Below are positions 22,501 through 35,312 of a stretch of 64,000 bases of DNA, piece after piece. Position numbers and translations under genes: made by a program. This DNA is from Volvariella volvacea V23 (taxonomy: Eukaryota; Basidiomycota; Agaricomycetes; Agaricales; Pluteaceae), in contig KB722753.1 in the NCBI GenBank assembly GCA_000349905.1, forward strand, positions 167,199-231,198, written 5' to 3'. A model generated the notes under the pieces. It saw only the letters and a program-made list of their open reading frames with translations. It did no database searches and was not told the DNA's origin. Every line of letters starts with the position of its first letter. Position 1 is the first letter of the stretch.

Positions 22501-25500
22501 CTTTTTGTCAATATGGGGTATAAAGTAATATATAGATACCACTCACTATCGCATCATCAATCATCTTCGCCAAGGCGGAGTCCTGGACTAAATCTGTGAA
22601 ACGGAAACCAACAACTCCAAGAGCCACAGTGAAACCCCATTGACTACCGGTCTGGGTATTCAATGATTTTTGGACAATTATGACGGCAGTCCCTCGTCCT
22701 TTTTCACCCCATGTTGCTTCGGCCGCGATACCAAATGCAGCTTGTTCGCCGAGTGGTACGCAGTTTGTAGCGCAGCGCCTCAGCGTGAAAGATGGCGTCA
22801 CATTCTTTGGGATGGTATCCTGCCAAACCGTACTAGGTGTTACACTCCCTCCCGAAGATGAACCAGTCCAGCCATTGACGAGGTCTTGTGCTTGAACGAT
22901 ACCGGCAAGGTTGAGAATCTCGCCTGAGACGACAAGAAGCTTATGCGAGGTATTCTCGACGTCAATGTTGGAGTACTGAATAGTCGCTGTTAGGTGCCAG
23001 TTAGCGGACATCGCGCCCTCCCACTGCAAAGACCAAGCGTTTCCGGTTGCAATCGTAGTTTCAGGCCCTTTGATGGATGGGACATTATTGAGAGGTGTTC
23101 GTTGCCACTGTACACGCAAGCGGTTTCCGAATGTGTTGAGCTGTCCAATAAGCTGGTTACCCCACGTCAATTCTACCCCAAATGAGGTGATCGCAAGCTT
23201 GCTCTCGACGTATGCGAGCGCAATAGAGACATAGCCTAATCTCAGAGACGATAGAATGCTACCTCCGACGATAGGAATAGTGTTTAGATCGATGTCAGAG
23301 CTAATCTGTTTGACTAGTTCCCCAAAGGTGAAGTCATCACTCAAGTTACGGAATTCGAGAGCTCCGGGGGTGTTCTGGCATGGTAACGAGAGTAACACTG
23401 CACAGTTAAACCTGCCTGCGAATAGGATCTGGGATTCCAGTCGGCCCGACCACGAAGATCCGTTGTATAGTATAATAACATCCGCCTTCTCGATAACGAG
23501 GCTAGGTTGGGAAAGTATTGTCAGGTTCTGTATTCGAGCGGTGATGGAAAACCCAGCCACCCGCTTGGCGTTATCGATATCAAGAGATGCATCCACAATA
23601 CTGATCGTATCTGTCACAGTACCTAGTAGTGGAATTGCCTCTTTCACATCGTTCCAGGACGTATTCGTGAATTTATTCAAGATATCGCTGAGGGAAGGGG
23701 CGGGTAGCGTGCTCGTAGGATTTGTGCTCAGAGATACGCTGAGACGATTTGAATTTCCGGACCGGCTTTTCATTGGCCAATACGCCATGCGTAAGTCAAG
23801 CCTTGAGTGACTGGCATCAATCACCAGCTGATAGTCAACCTGTAGGCCAACTGCGAAGTTCGTTCGAGGCTTCTGGATGACGACAGTAACTTTGACTTTT
23901 GAAACCTAACAAAAATGTTCAGCAAGTCATGATCACTATCTCAACGTGATCCTGACCTCTTCTGGGGCTAGCTGCGTGGGCAAGACTTCCTTCCAAGGGC
24001 TCCATTCAGCGCTGATACGGAAGTAGACCGTATCGAGGTTAAGGACACTAGTAGTGCCAGAGCACGGCTGGAGAAGTCTAAATCCAACATAATCCAGATT
24101 GAGCGAAAGATCGACGGTTTTGTCGCCGAGCGGTAATGGCAAGGATGAAGATCTTTCAAGACCGAGGATTTTAAGAACAGATAACGGAGATGAGGGTGAT
24201 GCTACGACAAAATCGAGCATGGTGTTGTCTCTGTTCGTTGATGCAACCATCTGCAATTGAATATCCACAGAATTTGCGGACAACGACAAGCTAGCGCTCA
24301 AAGTAACGTCAAAGATTCCTTCATTCTGACGTTTGAGAGTAAGGAAGATGACATTCACTCCGAACTTGAGAGCATCAACGGTGATAGAAGTAAGCGAGGT
24401 TGGAATTGCAGCATACAGTTTGGCAGATTGAACATCTACGCCAAAGGGACTTTTGACGAAGGAGATCTCTGTTTTCAGGGGGTCAACCTTCCAACCTGGA
24501 AGGTTGATGACGGTAGTGAGGGATGTAGGTAATCCGGATAAGAAGGCGTATAGTTGACCACGTCCGGTGATCGAGGAAGCAAAGTCGGTGAGCGCGATGT
24601 CGCTGCCAGTGACAGCACCGGTGTAACCAATGGCACGGAGATACAGCTCAGCAGGAGATCGGCCTTCAAACTGAAACACGCAATTTACTGGTATAGTGCC
24701 CGCCAGTTGCGCATTTAGATCCAAGGTGCCGGCACCAGACGACATAATCGCGTTGAGGGATTGTACCGGCCTAGAGCCGAGTCCTGCGATATCCGAGAAC
24801 ACAATGGAGGAGTTTAATTTCAGCAGGACATTGACAACAAATGAGCCGTCAGGCCGTGAGATGACGGGTGGAGAGCCTCCCACATCAACTGCAAACTTCT
24901 GCACGTCAGCGAAGAGAAATGGCGCAGGTGGGATCGTGAAAAGGGTGTGTACGCTGCCTAGAGCCACTTGGAGAACATCGGCGAGGGTGATCACAGGTGG
25001 AGGGTTAGCAGGTCCCATCCGTTTCCACCAGGACTCGAACGACTCTGATATCTCCGACTCGCCCAACATAGATGCGGTGGAATCTAACACACTCCGACGC
25101 ACGCGTGTGAGGGTCGGCGCACTCGCTGTCAATGAGGTCAATGAGGGCGAGGCAGATTGTGGTTGGGCACCAAGTCCTTCCTCGCGTACAAACTGTATCT
25201 GGACACGCTCCAGGCCAGGTGTACCAACCGGTTGCATATTAAACTGTGTCGTGCTGCCTGTCACATAAGCAAGCACCTCCGTCCCTGCTTCGTTAAGCAT
25301 TTCGAATTTTACGCCAGTCCAGGATGAAGATGTTTTTTCTTCGAATATCACAGGGACGGGGAAAAGGATAGGAGCATTTGTCCCTGCTGTGGATCTAGCA
25401 TAGAAGTTGTATGACGAAACATTGAGGGGATCGTTCCCAGTAGCACTGCCTTTACGTTTCAAGCTGAAGCGGAAGGGTGTCGCACCCCCAGCACTGAAAA

Positions 25501-27619
25501 TTGAAGTGTTTTCATCGTAGGCTATCCTGTTGGCGGCTTCGACCTTGTTAACATAGAGCGCAAAGGAGGACGTGTCAGGTTCGGCAGCCCTAGGGAGGTC
25601 ATAGGCAGCCGTTCTGTTTAACTCCTTGTGCAGGATGCGCCTTGCATCGACAGCGTCATCTTGAGCGTCAAAACGAACTTCCGTCACACCCGCAACGTCG
25701 CTGAGATCAACAGGGATGGCTGCACAGTAATCGCTGTCAAGGTAGAAGACACGAATGTACTTGTTCCAGTCCGCAACAGCAGGCTTGTGATTGGCGGGGA
25801 AGCCGTGCGCAATAATATCTTTGACAATGGTACGAATGACATCGATCTGGAGCGCATGCCCATCCGTTACAAATAGGCGGCTGGTTCCGCTATTCCGAGC
25901 AATCGCTGCCAACATAACCCCAGCAACGAGACTAGGGTGAGGGTGACCATAGTTGGACCCAGTTTCATGAAGGCCGTTCGCAGAAATGATATAATTGACT
26001 GCGCTAAGCGTAAATAATTTATTGAGAGGATTTTTGCCCAGTGCTACAGCGACTTACCTGAAACGATCGTAGAACGTTTTGTTTCCCATCTGATATTGGA
26101 GCAAGTTGCCCGGGTCGGAGTGGACGCAAGTGATCAGGTCCACATAATTAATGTTGAGCCTTGCGATCGCCTTTGGCTGTGCCGGGTTTCGGGGTTCATA
26201 AGGAATGAAGTTTGGGTGATTGAATTGATCGACTTGGAACTTCGGGCTGACTTTTGAGAGGTAATCGTTCTGGCGCCATTGGTCCACCACAGGTATGTTA
26301 TTCGCATATAAGCTCTCGATAATACCAAAGTGCCGTCTCGCCAGAAGCACGACAAATTGAGAGAGGTCGTTGGGTTGGGTCAAGTCGAGAGTGACACCTC
26401 CATCCCTGTACTTGAACTTTCGATATCGAATGAAGCTGAAAAACAACTGGGACAACTCATCCATCGATGTGTTGAAGAGTTGATTGTCTCGTGGTGAGGA
26501 ACTGGATTGTGCACGAGGGAGATTGATCCAATCCGGCGAGCGGTTGTCTGTGATATCAACTATTGAGTCTCCCACGACGTCTTTATCGTTGCCGGCAGTC
26601 ATTTTTGGGAAGACGTAGCGTCCTGCAAGCGCAAGGAATAGGTGAATATTTGCCTCCTTCCCTGACTGAGCGTCTGTGATATCGTAGGTCTTGTTTATCT
26701 GCCCATTATATTGGGATCCGTGGTGCGGAATTTTGAATATGGAAAGGCTTTTTGAAGGGAGGTTGTTGATGCGATCTAGGACATGCTCTCCGATAGCGTC
26801 ACCGGTAGTGACAATCGGAGAGAACCCCTGCTGCTGCCAATCACTGATGATACTGAACACAGGATATAGGTTAGACGAATTATCTAAAGAAATACAAGTT
26901 ACTCACCTTGATATGTTAGTTTTACTGGTGTCGACTTGGAGCGCCATTCGTGCTACTCTGGTAGAAGGTGGTTTATACAGCATTTTGTACAACGCGCAAC
27001 TCGCGGACCAGTTGGACAGCTCGGTGGGGATATCTCCATCCCGAAGGTCGGTGTCCTTGAAATGTTTAGCTTTAAGCAAGTCCGAGAGCTCCGTCCTTAG
27101 GTCAAAGAAAAGTTTGTTAAGAATGACAGGTCCTTTAAAGGCCAGGGGTTTCTGAGCGGACGTTTTGTCCGGATCGTCAGGAAGCCAGTCAGCGATCAAC
27201 TGAATAATCCCTGTGACGATGTTAGTTCTTCCAGCAAGTTCCTGATGAGTGAGAACTTACCATCCATATGGTCTCGATCGGGATGTGTTACAATGATTCC
27301 TGCAAGAAGGTCGATCTTCAATGAGCCATCAGCGTTTTTGTCGCCGGAACAACAAAAACGAAGGAGGGCATTGCGAAGGAATTGATAAAACGCATGGTAT
27401 CCTTGTTTCCCTGGCTCTCCGTTGACGTTGACAGTGGTTTTGGGACCGGTAGTAACAGGACCACCATCGATTAGCCAGTATTCTAGTCATCGATCAGTCT
27501 CAATCGCGGACAAAAGCTGCAAAGCACTGACTAATGGGATCGCTTGAAGACTTTTGAACTTGGAGTAGAAGTGTATCGCCCCAACCGGCGTACACGACGA
27601 TAAGCTTCGGAGCAGACAT
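18513..27619 (-). CDS. Giant protein: N-terminal ComEC-like metallo-beta-lactamase fold, long beta-rich region, C-terminal triple repeat
   Basis: The gene reads from ATG 27619 (MSAPKLIVVYAGWGDTLLLQ) to the stop at 18513-18515, about 2,800 residues after removing some 12 introns. The first roughly 500 residues carry metallo-beta-lactamase motifs of the ComEC-like type: YWLIDGGP, VTHPDRDHMDG (HxDxDH), SPIVTTGDAIGEHV, KIPHHGSQYN and SNYGHPHPSLVAGV. The next roughly 1,900 residues are uniform beta-rich sequence with recurring patterns such as LGYVSIALAYVESKLAITSF and NLDYVGFRLL, which I cannot assign. A Gly/Ala-rich segment and a Pro-rich spacer (about 20,270-20,520) precede the C-terminal repeats. 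Every junction I checked keeps the frame (for example 27,483-27,531, 22,5xx, 20,6xx), so this is one gene and not several. One intron is GC-AG. No signal peptide is visible. The biochemical role is unknown; metal-dependent hydrolase activity is inferred from the motifs. Confidence 0.8.
20960..21006 (-). other. GC-AG intron in the giant gene
   Basis: The upstream exon ends GCATTTGA, followed by the donor GCAAGT, and the acceptor is CTACAG. This splice gives AFDQLDTTLHVNVRI in frame. A GT donor six bases on (GTCTTT) would shift the frame into a stop. Confidence 0.7.
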
Positions 27620-30600
27620 GGTGTTGCTACCGTTCTCCTACGCAAAGACGGCCTCAAATAATGTCCATTTAGCTTCCATAGAGGCTTTCGGAGAAGAGAA
27701 GGCCCGTCAAAGAGTGCTAGCACAAAATCGTTCATGCCTGGACGACCTCTCAATGTCCCCAGAATACGGTGTCCAATCTTCGAGAGCACTGTTGACCCCT
27801 GATTCCAAGCTCGGATGGTCAGGTGGTGAATTGCTTATGTCTGTACGGCAATGCTGTACATCTTTGAGCTAGTTGGATTGAGAGTTCTATTGAGTACATG
27901 AGAACGTGTGATAAATATATCTGATGACAGGTGTAACGAGCCAGGGGTGCCCCGAACTAGCAGGTCCTCGATGTTTGTGAGGGAGCCTCGATATCTGCGA
28001 TGATGAGTGAAAGCCGAGCGAGCGAGGTTAGGCTGTTGCATCCTGGTGTCTTCTCCGTCGGTGAGGCCCACTCTATTCAGGCCTAGGTAGGAATTCTTGA
28101 GTAAAATTCCAATGATGACCAGTGGGGAGAAAATGTCGGCAACGTTACACCGTTCGTGATAGATGGTAAACCGTAGCTGTTGCTTTGCTAAAGACGGATA
28201 TGAAATCTCGAAAACGATGAGTGGAAGGAATGGGGCTTGTGAGTCGAGAATCGCGGCGATAAGTGCGTTGACGACAGCAAAACTCAGCCCATTTTAGTAT
28301 GCCAGAAAGAGATCAAGATCGGAGTTGGAAGCTTTGCAAGCGTCCGCCTTGGTGACTAGGTGCCACAAATTGTCACAGCAGCGTTAGTCGAGGAATTAAC
28401 AGTCCCTCTGAGTGGATGTTGATTGTTCCGATACACCGAATGTGATGTGTGCATGGGGTGGAGCCATGAGATCCGTGACAACAGACCAGTAGAACCGGTG
28501 ATGGTAGAGCATAGGAAGCAGAATGCTGAGGGGATAGAGAGACTCGAAGACGAAGAAGCAGTCCCATTGACAGTGAGGCAGTAGATCCAGAGATGACGGG
28601 GCCGTATATCTGACAGTAAACCCAACGACAGTGAAGCAGTAGGCTTGATGAAAATGAAGTGACGGGCCAGATGTCGTCTTGATACTATGAGGCTCGGTGA
28701 TAATGACGGGTCATTGACAGCCTCGTGAATGCTCGCATTGCAGGGGCTGGTCGTGTCTTAACGTCGTGAATCCAGGATGGAATGGGAGCAGGCTGGAGAG
28801 TGTATCGGACTGAAAGAACTATATGCACTCAATCGACATACATCGTGATTTCCCAGTGTGGTCCACTCTAGACGTTCAAGTTCCTGCTCGTGTTTAGATT
28901 CTGTTGGCTGTGATTAGCATGCCTTCCCTCCAATTATGTTGCTATCGGACTGTTGTAACTCTTGGCGGTGGAGGACTTTGCAATGGGTCTTGGAAGTAAA
29001 ATGGAGAGCTTTTCAGCAGAGGGGATGATTATGACCACGCCAATCGTACGCGACATGGTGGGAAGAGAGAAGGGCTGGTGAATAAATGTTCCCACGCCCC
29101 AAAGACCGCTAGGGGTCGCTTAATGCATACATAATAGAGCAGCTGAAGGACAGAGTCCCAAGTACATGTTATAAGCACAACGGCAGCTGGAAATATAATC
29201 CATCTCGAGGACGTCCCGGCTTGCAGTCCGGTCGACGGCCTCGTATGAATTCAAGAGACGATCAGGAGTAGGAGAATGATTAACTATCACCAATCTAACA
29301 CCGTTGACGAGCACCATCTCCAAGCCTGGCGTTGACAAGCATCATATCTTACTCGGCGGCGAGTCCACCATCTACTCCTACACAATTACAAGCCATAGAC
29401 TGGCCACAGGTTCTGATAAGTCCCCAATGTTTAATGAACTTGAAGCCCGCCTCGCGATTGGGACAGGTTATTATTTCGTCTACGAGTGCACCCACGTGTT
29501 GCCTATACATAGCTCACGTTTATCCAAACTCCGGTGTGATCTCTACCAGTCGAACGAGCTGTCTTTCGTTATTGTTTTCCAACTCCGAGATTCCAGGAGT
29601 GTGTTGTTAATGCCAGTGAGGAGCACTTCCATGTGCTGTGCTGTGCTTAGCCCATACCCCTGCTCCTAAGACTCGCATGTGCATGCTCTGCGAACCTTCT
29701 TCAAGTGAAGAAGTAGCTTGTGCCTGTCACCAGACTGCGGTGCAACGGCGACTCCCTTACCCGCCGCGGTGCTAATCGAGGCAAGGGTGGTAGAACAATC
29801 CTCAACGCACCCATACAAACGGAATAGCCTGGACCTCTCGCGTCATCAATAGACTGCAAGTCATAAACCCATTTGCTTCTGCGCGTGATCAGCAGCATCA
29901 CCGGTGGGATCACTCTAATTCAACTGCAACATGAAACACCCTTCCACCAAGCCGTAATGCGCTGGTTGGACAGACAGGACCTATTGATGGTATCCGTCAC
30001 CTGTGCCAGTTATTGATGGAAGGTACTCGAGACCGCGAGCGTCGCACCTCTGGAAGCAAGCCATAGCATACCTCGGAGAGAATTTTTCACGTCGCGAGCC
30101 TTGACATCATTTTTGCGAGCTGTTGGGGCGTTCCCCAACTCTCGGAGTAATCTTCACAGCATGGCAACATGAGTGATCGTCAAAACTCTAAATGGTCAAT
30201 TGTATCGGTAGCTAGTGCCATTGCCCGTTGCGCCACCATTTCAGTGGATTGCGACTGGTTCGGGATATGTGCATAGGATCGTCAATAGAAAGCAATGTTT
30301 TAGGCCAACGTCGCAGGCGCCTATTCAAACGGAGACTATTTTAGTCCGTGACGTGCACTTAGCGCTGCCATCTTTGCCTTCTACACGTGCAAGAGTGATG
30401 AACATCGCGAGACATTGTCAGAACTGTCGAGCTCACCGGCCATCAAATGCGCCCACGTCTCGCTTCTCAATGGGGGTTGCACTTTCAAAAGCCTGAAACG
30501 AGATTGGTAAATACATTGGGATGGCGATCCGGAAGATGAAATAGAAGTCAGGAATGCAACACTGAAAGTACCAACACACGGTGGCGGGGAGTCGATACCA

Positions 30601-31341
30601 CCCTGAGTTCGGGTGATGGTTGAACTGGCTTGTTTATTCACGAACGTTTAATGCACGCCTAACCTTGACGTCGAATCGTCCCCAAAAGATTTTTGATGGG
30701 AGAGCGACGTGAACCCGATGAGTGTTCCTAACCGCTCCGCCCACCAAGCAGTCTTAGACGGAGGCTGCGGTTGTGCGTGCAATAGCAAGGCTATTCAACG
30801 CAGTAGTCAAGACCTCTTGTTAAGTTGTTGCCTTTAGCATATGCGCATCGCCACCGGCGAACCCAGGTAAGCTATGCCAGTTATGGCGACGTGCGTTGTG
30901 ATATCGACAAAATTGGAGTAGCCGATGGGTACCTAATCAGAGGGAGCCAATAGAGTTCAATAAGCCGATTGCATTCTGAATCACACAGATAGCACTCGGG
31001 TTTAATTGTTTGCAATTGCGGTAGCGGACCAATGGAGTGGATAGGTTGCAAGAGGATACTTGGGGTTGGTTTTGACTGATGAGTTCTTGGCTTGCACCTG
31101 CAGTTTGGTAGACCCACTGAAACTACGAGGACCCGGATGGGAATTTATGCGGTCGAGGCTGGATGTTCGCAGGCGTGCAGGTCCAACAGACCAAGACTTG
31201 TTCGTGCGGAAAATACCTATCATGGTGACATTATTATCCTCGAACACACTGGTTTGCGGAAATCTGTGCATTAAGGGGCAGCGACTTATTACAGCTAAAT
31301 AGGTGTAGAGGATATACGATACGTGGGGTCGGGAATCAAAT
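27620..31341. other. Gene-poor stretch
   Basis: About 3.7 kb between the start of the giant gene and the 3' end of tim9. Many short open frames exist on both strands, but none has a recognisable domain, signal peptide or consistent splice pattern. I found no terminal repeats or transposase-like motifs by eye. It may be a decayed repeat region. Confidence 0.45.
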
Positions 31342-31790
31342 TCAATTCGACTGCGCGTTCATTATTTCTGGAAAGAAGGTAAGAGGCGTAAGCGTTGACG
31401 ACGCAATCGGAATGGGCGTCAAGGAGCGCGGTACTAACCTGCGTTAATTTCAGCGAACCGAGCATTAACTCGCTCTGTGTGTTTGATGAACTTGTCAGCG
31501 CAGTTCATGACGCATTGCTCCTGGTTTGGTGAGACACGGTGAGAATATAAAAGGAGGTATCAAAAGATGATGTCGAACCTCTTTTGATGACAGTGCCTTG
31601 CTCGTAAAATCATTGCAGCAGGTGGTAAAGCATCGTTCCACGAGGCCCGAATACATTTTCAGGAAGTCCTTCATCTGCACGAAACTGAGAAAAAGCTGTA
31701 TTGTTGGAAAGAAGCAGTATATACCTGCATTTTCTCAATGACCTTGGTCATATGAGCCTGCTCGGCGGCGTTGAAGTTGGAGAGGTCCAT
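31342..31790 (-). CDS. tim9: Mitochondrial intermembrane-space chaperone Tim9
   Basis: Four exons (31,790-31,725; 31,674-31,579; 31,520-31,439; 31,367-31,342) join to a protein of about 88 residues starting [19 protein letters not shown] and ending EIMNAQSN. The twin CX3C motifs are CFTTC and CVMNC, separated by 15 residues, with the family sequence [16 protein letters not shown] before them and [16 protein letters not shown] after. Tim9 forms a hexamer with Tim10 that escorts carrier precursors across the intermembrane space. The sequence is full length, and all splice signals are GT-AG. Confidence 0.95.
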
Positions 31791-32276
31791 AATGTTTTGG
31801 GAGGTTGGGGTGTGAATGAGGGAGCGGATTTGATGGGAGTTTTCGACCGAAGTTTGAGTGATCGGCTGCCACGTGACGCTTTTAGACGTGTTTCTCTCAA
31901 GGATTTACGGACGCAAATGGGGAGTGGCCGAGTCACAGAAAAAGGCCGCCATCTTGAACTGAGCTCGGTGGGAACAACGCAGTTCAGCTCCTCTCAACCT
32001 CCATTCTCATCGGCCTGAACCATTCAGAACCAGACTGAGGTAAATCTCTATCCTTGCCGCGAACTCAGGAAACATGATCTTGATCTCACTCTAGCCTGGA
32101 CAGCTTCATCAATCCGCTATCCTGTACGCCGGAAAAAATGGTCTCCACAAACGCAAAGTTACTAGGTAAGCCACCGTTCGATCAAGACCTCGTTAGATCT
32201 CCTTGACATATATAAACCGACTCCAACCCCGTCTCTCCCTACCACAGACCTACTCCAACAACAGCAGGACCCCAAC
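31791..32276. promoter_or_regulatory. Divergent promoter between tim9 and the DAHP synthase gene
   Basis: The two start codons face away from each other across 486 bp. A CACGTG E-box lies at 31,870-31,875, a TGACTC half-type Gcn4/CPC1-like site (minus strand) at 31,930-31,935, and a TATATAAA box at 32,209-32,216, about 60 bp upstream of the DAHP synthase ATG. The Gcn4-like motif is meaningful because amino-acid biosynthesis genes are often under cross-pathway control in fungi. Regulation here is inference from motifs. Confidence 0.45.
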
Positions 32277-33656
<1,380 letters not shown>

Positions 33657-34539
33657 ACGCCCGATTATTCCTTTCCTGCTTTTTTTGCGGCCGAAAAGGG
33701 GAGTTACGCCACTGGGGGTCCATATAGACTGTATAGATTTGTTGAAGTCGGATTTAGAATACTGTTAATCATGATCATATGGCACGTCGCACGTTGTACT
33801 TTTTCTAAAACGCATCTTGCTATGACAATATGCTCTCCATCCACCTTGAATACCTATACAGCCCGAGTGTGTGAAGGCGTTCTTGCCAAGCTGCAGACTC
33901 CAAAACGTGCGTAAACTTGCATACGCTCTGTCATTCCAACCCTTTGTATAATGACATGACATCAGAACAAGTTCATTTTCCTTTCGGTTCCCTCTGCTCT
34001 TCGGGGAATACCCAAGACCATCGATATCGGACGCACAGACCTCCGTCCCTTCATCGTCATTGCAAGGTCATTTTCCATCCGATAATCCCGAAATAAGGCT
34101 CCGATGCTCAAATTCGTAAAATTTATCAAAAGGTCCTTTCCTCGTGTACAGTACTGTACACGGTACATCGCGTAGAGCACGGCTCTGTGTCGTAAGCAAG
34201 CGGACTTTTCTTGTCTCCATGTGGCCTGCCAACATGGAGGGAAGAAAAGCCTGGTTGTGTTAACGTTGGATTTTAGCTAACGGCTCGAACGGCTCGAAGC
34301 TGCGTCCGAAATTAATTTGAAGGGGTCATTGGGGTTGTGAAATGGATTTAACAGACTGACAACCTTCATGTGAGTTCAGGTATTAAGGCCGATCTAAGGC
34401 TTGCGCTGATACGTGTACTGAATATGCTCAATCAAACTGCCTAGATGCTAGCTACTACATGTGTTAAGCTAAACTTTGTGATCTCCGAGATTCTATTTCA
34501 GGTGGGAAGCGCTCTTATCCCCAGTTGGATGGTGAACTA
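33657..34539. other. Intergenic region downstream of the DAHP synthase gene
   Basis: About 880 bp including the 3' untranslated region. No coding feature was recognised; the next minus-strand relic begins around 34,540. Confidence 0.5.
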
Positions 34540-34880
34540 GAGAGAAGGTATCCCCCCCGGCAGCAACTCCCTTGGTACTATGGGTCATCGTGGGCTAAAA
34601 TAACACGGACTTTCGGTATCTCCATCAACTCCCTAATCCGCTTGATGCGTTCCTTCACTGGCCGGGACCAACATCAATTTCGATCTCTCCGGTCATTAGT
34701 CTCCAATGATGGGCGCATTGCCTGCTAAGTACGCCTAGCCTCCCTCTGGGAATGTCCGGGCAAGGGTGTTGAGGCGACCAGGTGCATTGATAATATGTGG
34801 GCTTCTGTCCCCGAAGAAATCTAAAACATGGGAGAATGGCCCAAGGGACTGCCGATTAATCCTGCATTAGTGATCCGCGA
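34540..34880 (-). pseudogene. Decayed metallo-beta-lactamase / lactonase-like gene relic
   Basis: On the minus strand the fragments HVLDFFGDRSPHIINAPG (about 34,835-34,780), a stop within GG-stop-AYLAGNAPIIGD (about 34,745-34,700), and then, in another frame, KRIRELMEIPKVRVILAHD (about 34,640-34,583) appear in the order found near the C-terminus of fungal metallo-beta-lactamase-fold lactonase-like hydrolases. These have D-F-F/Y-G-D-G-S, D-A-P-G-H, Y-L-A-G-D-A and L-A-H-D elements. The TAG sits where a tryptophan codon is expected, two further stops follow, and at least two frame changes are needed. Key acidic and histidine residues are altered. The gene is broken beyond expression. Confidence 0.6.
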
Positions 34881-34974
34881 GTTCAGAGGATCGCTGGGAT
34901 CAAACGACTTTTCAGTCAGAAGGGTAACCAGGCCTGAAGAGGAGGTTGTGTCGGCTCCAATGACAATATCAATT

Positions 34975-35230
34975 ATGCCAGTGCTTACGGAGTCCTTAAT
35001 AGAATAGGAAGGTAATACTTTCGAAGAAATCTTGCATATTCCCTCACTCCTTCTCCCCACCGCACTTCTCTGACATACTTACTGTCTGCTTCGATAGCTT
35101 GCCTAGCGCAAATCCTTAGTGGGTCCGTCTTAGCTGGTAATAGATCCAAGAAAGGTGCGGTATTTAGCCCCTGTATGCTGCTATTTGCGCATAATTTTCA
35201 TTGACATCATTGGTAGCATCTCGTTCTGGG
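34975..35230 (-). pseudogene. Coding-like remnant upstream of the lactonase relic
   Basis: Minus-strand frames encode ERDATNDVNENYAQIAAY and, after a shift at the GGGG run near 35,168, LNTAPFLDLLPAK, IEADSKYVREVRWGEGVREY and ARFLRKYYLPILLRTP before a stop. The composition is protein-like but I do not recognise the family. It may be another part of the same decayed locus or a separate dead gene. Confidence 0.3.
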
Positions 35231-35312
35231 TTGTGTTCAGAGTCATTTAATTCTTCTTATTTCTTATCCACCAAGGTGGAGGGAGCGGGCTACATTATCC
35301 TCCACCACGACC

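Noticed and set aside
18513..27619. Reading the interval as several separate genes
   Set aside because: Introns at the junctions tested (for example 27,483-27,531, 20,960-21,006 and the one near 20,650-20,690) restore one continuous frame, so one gene is the simpler model.
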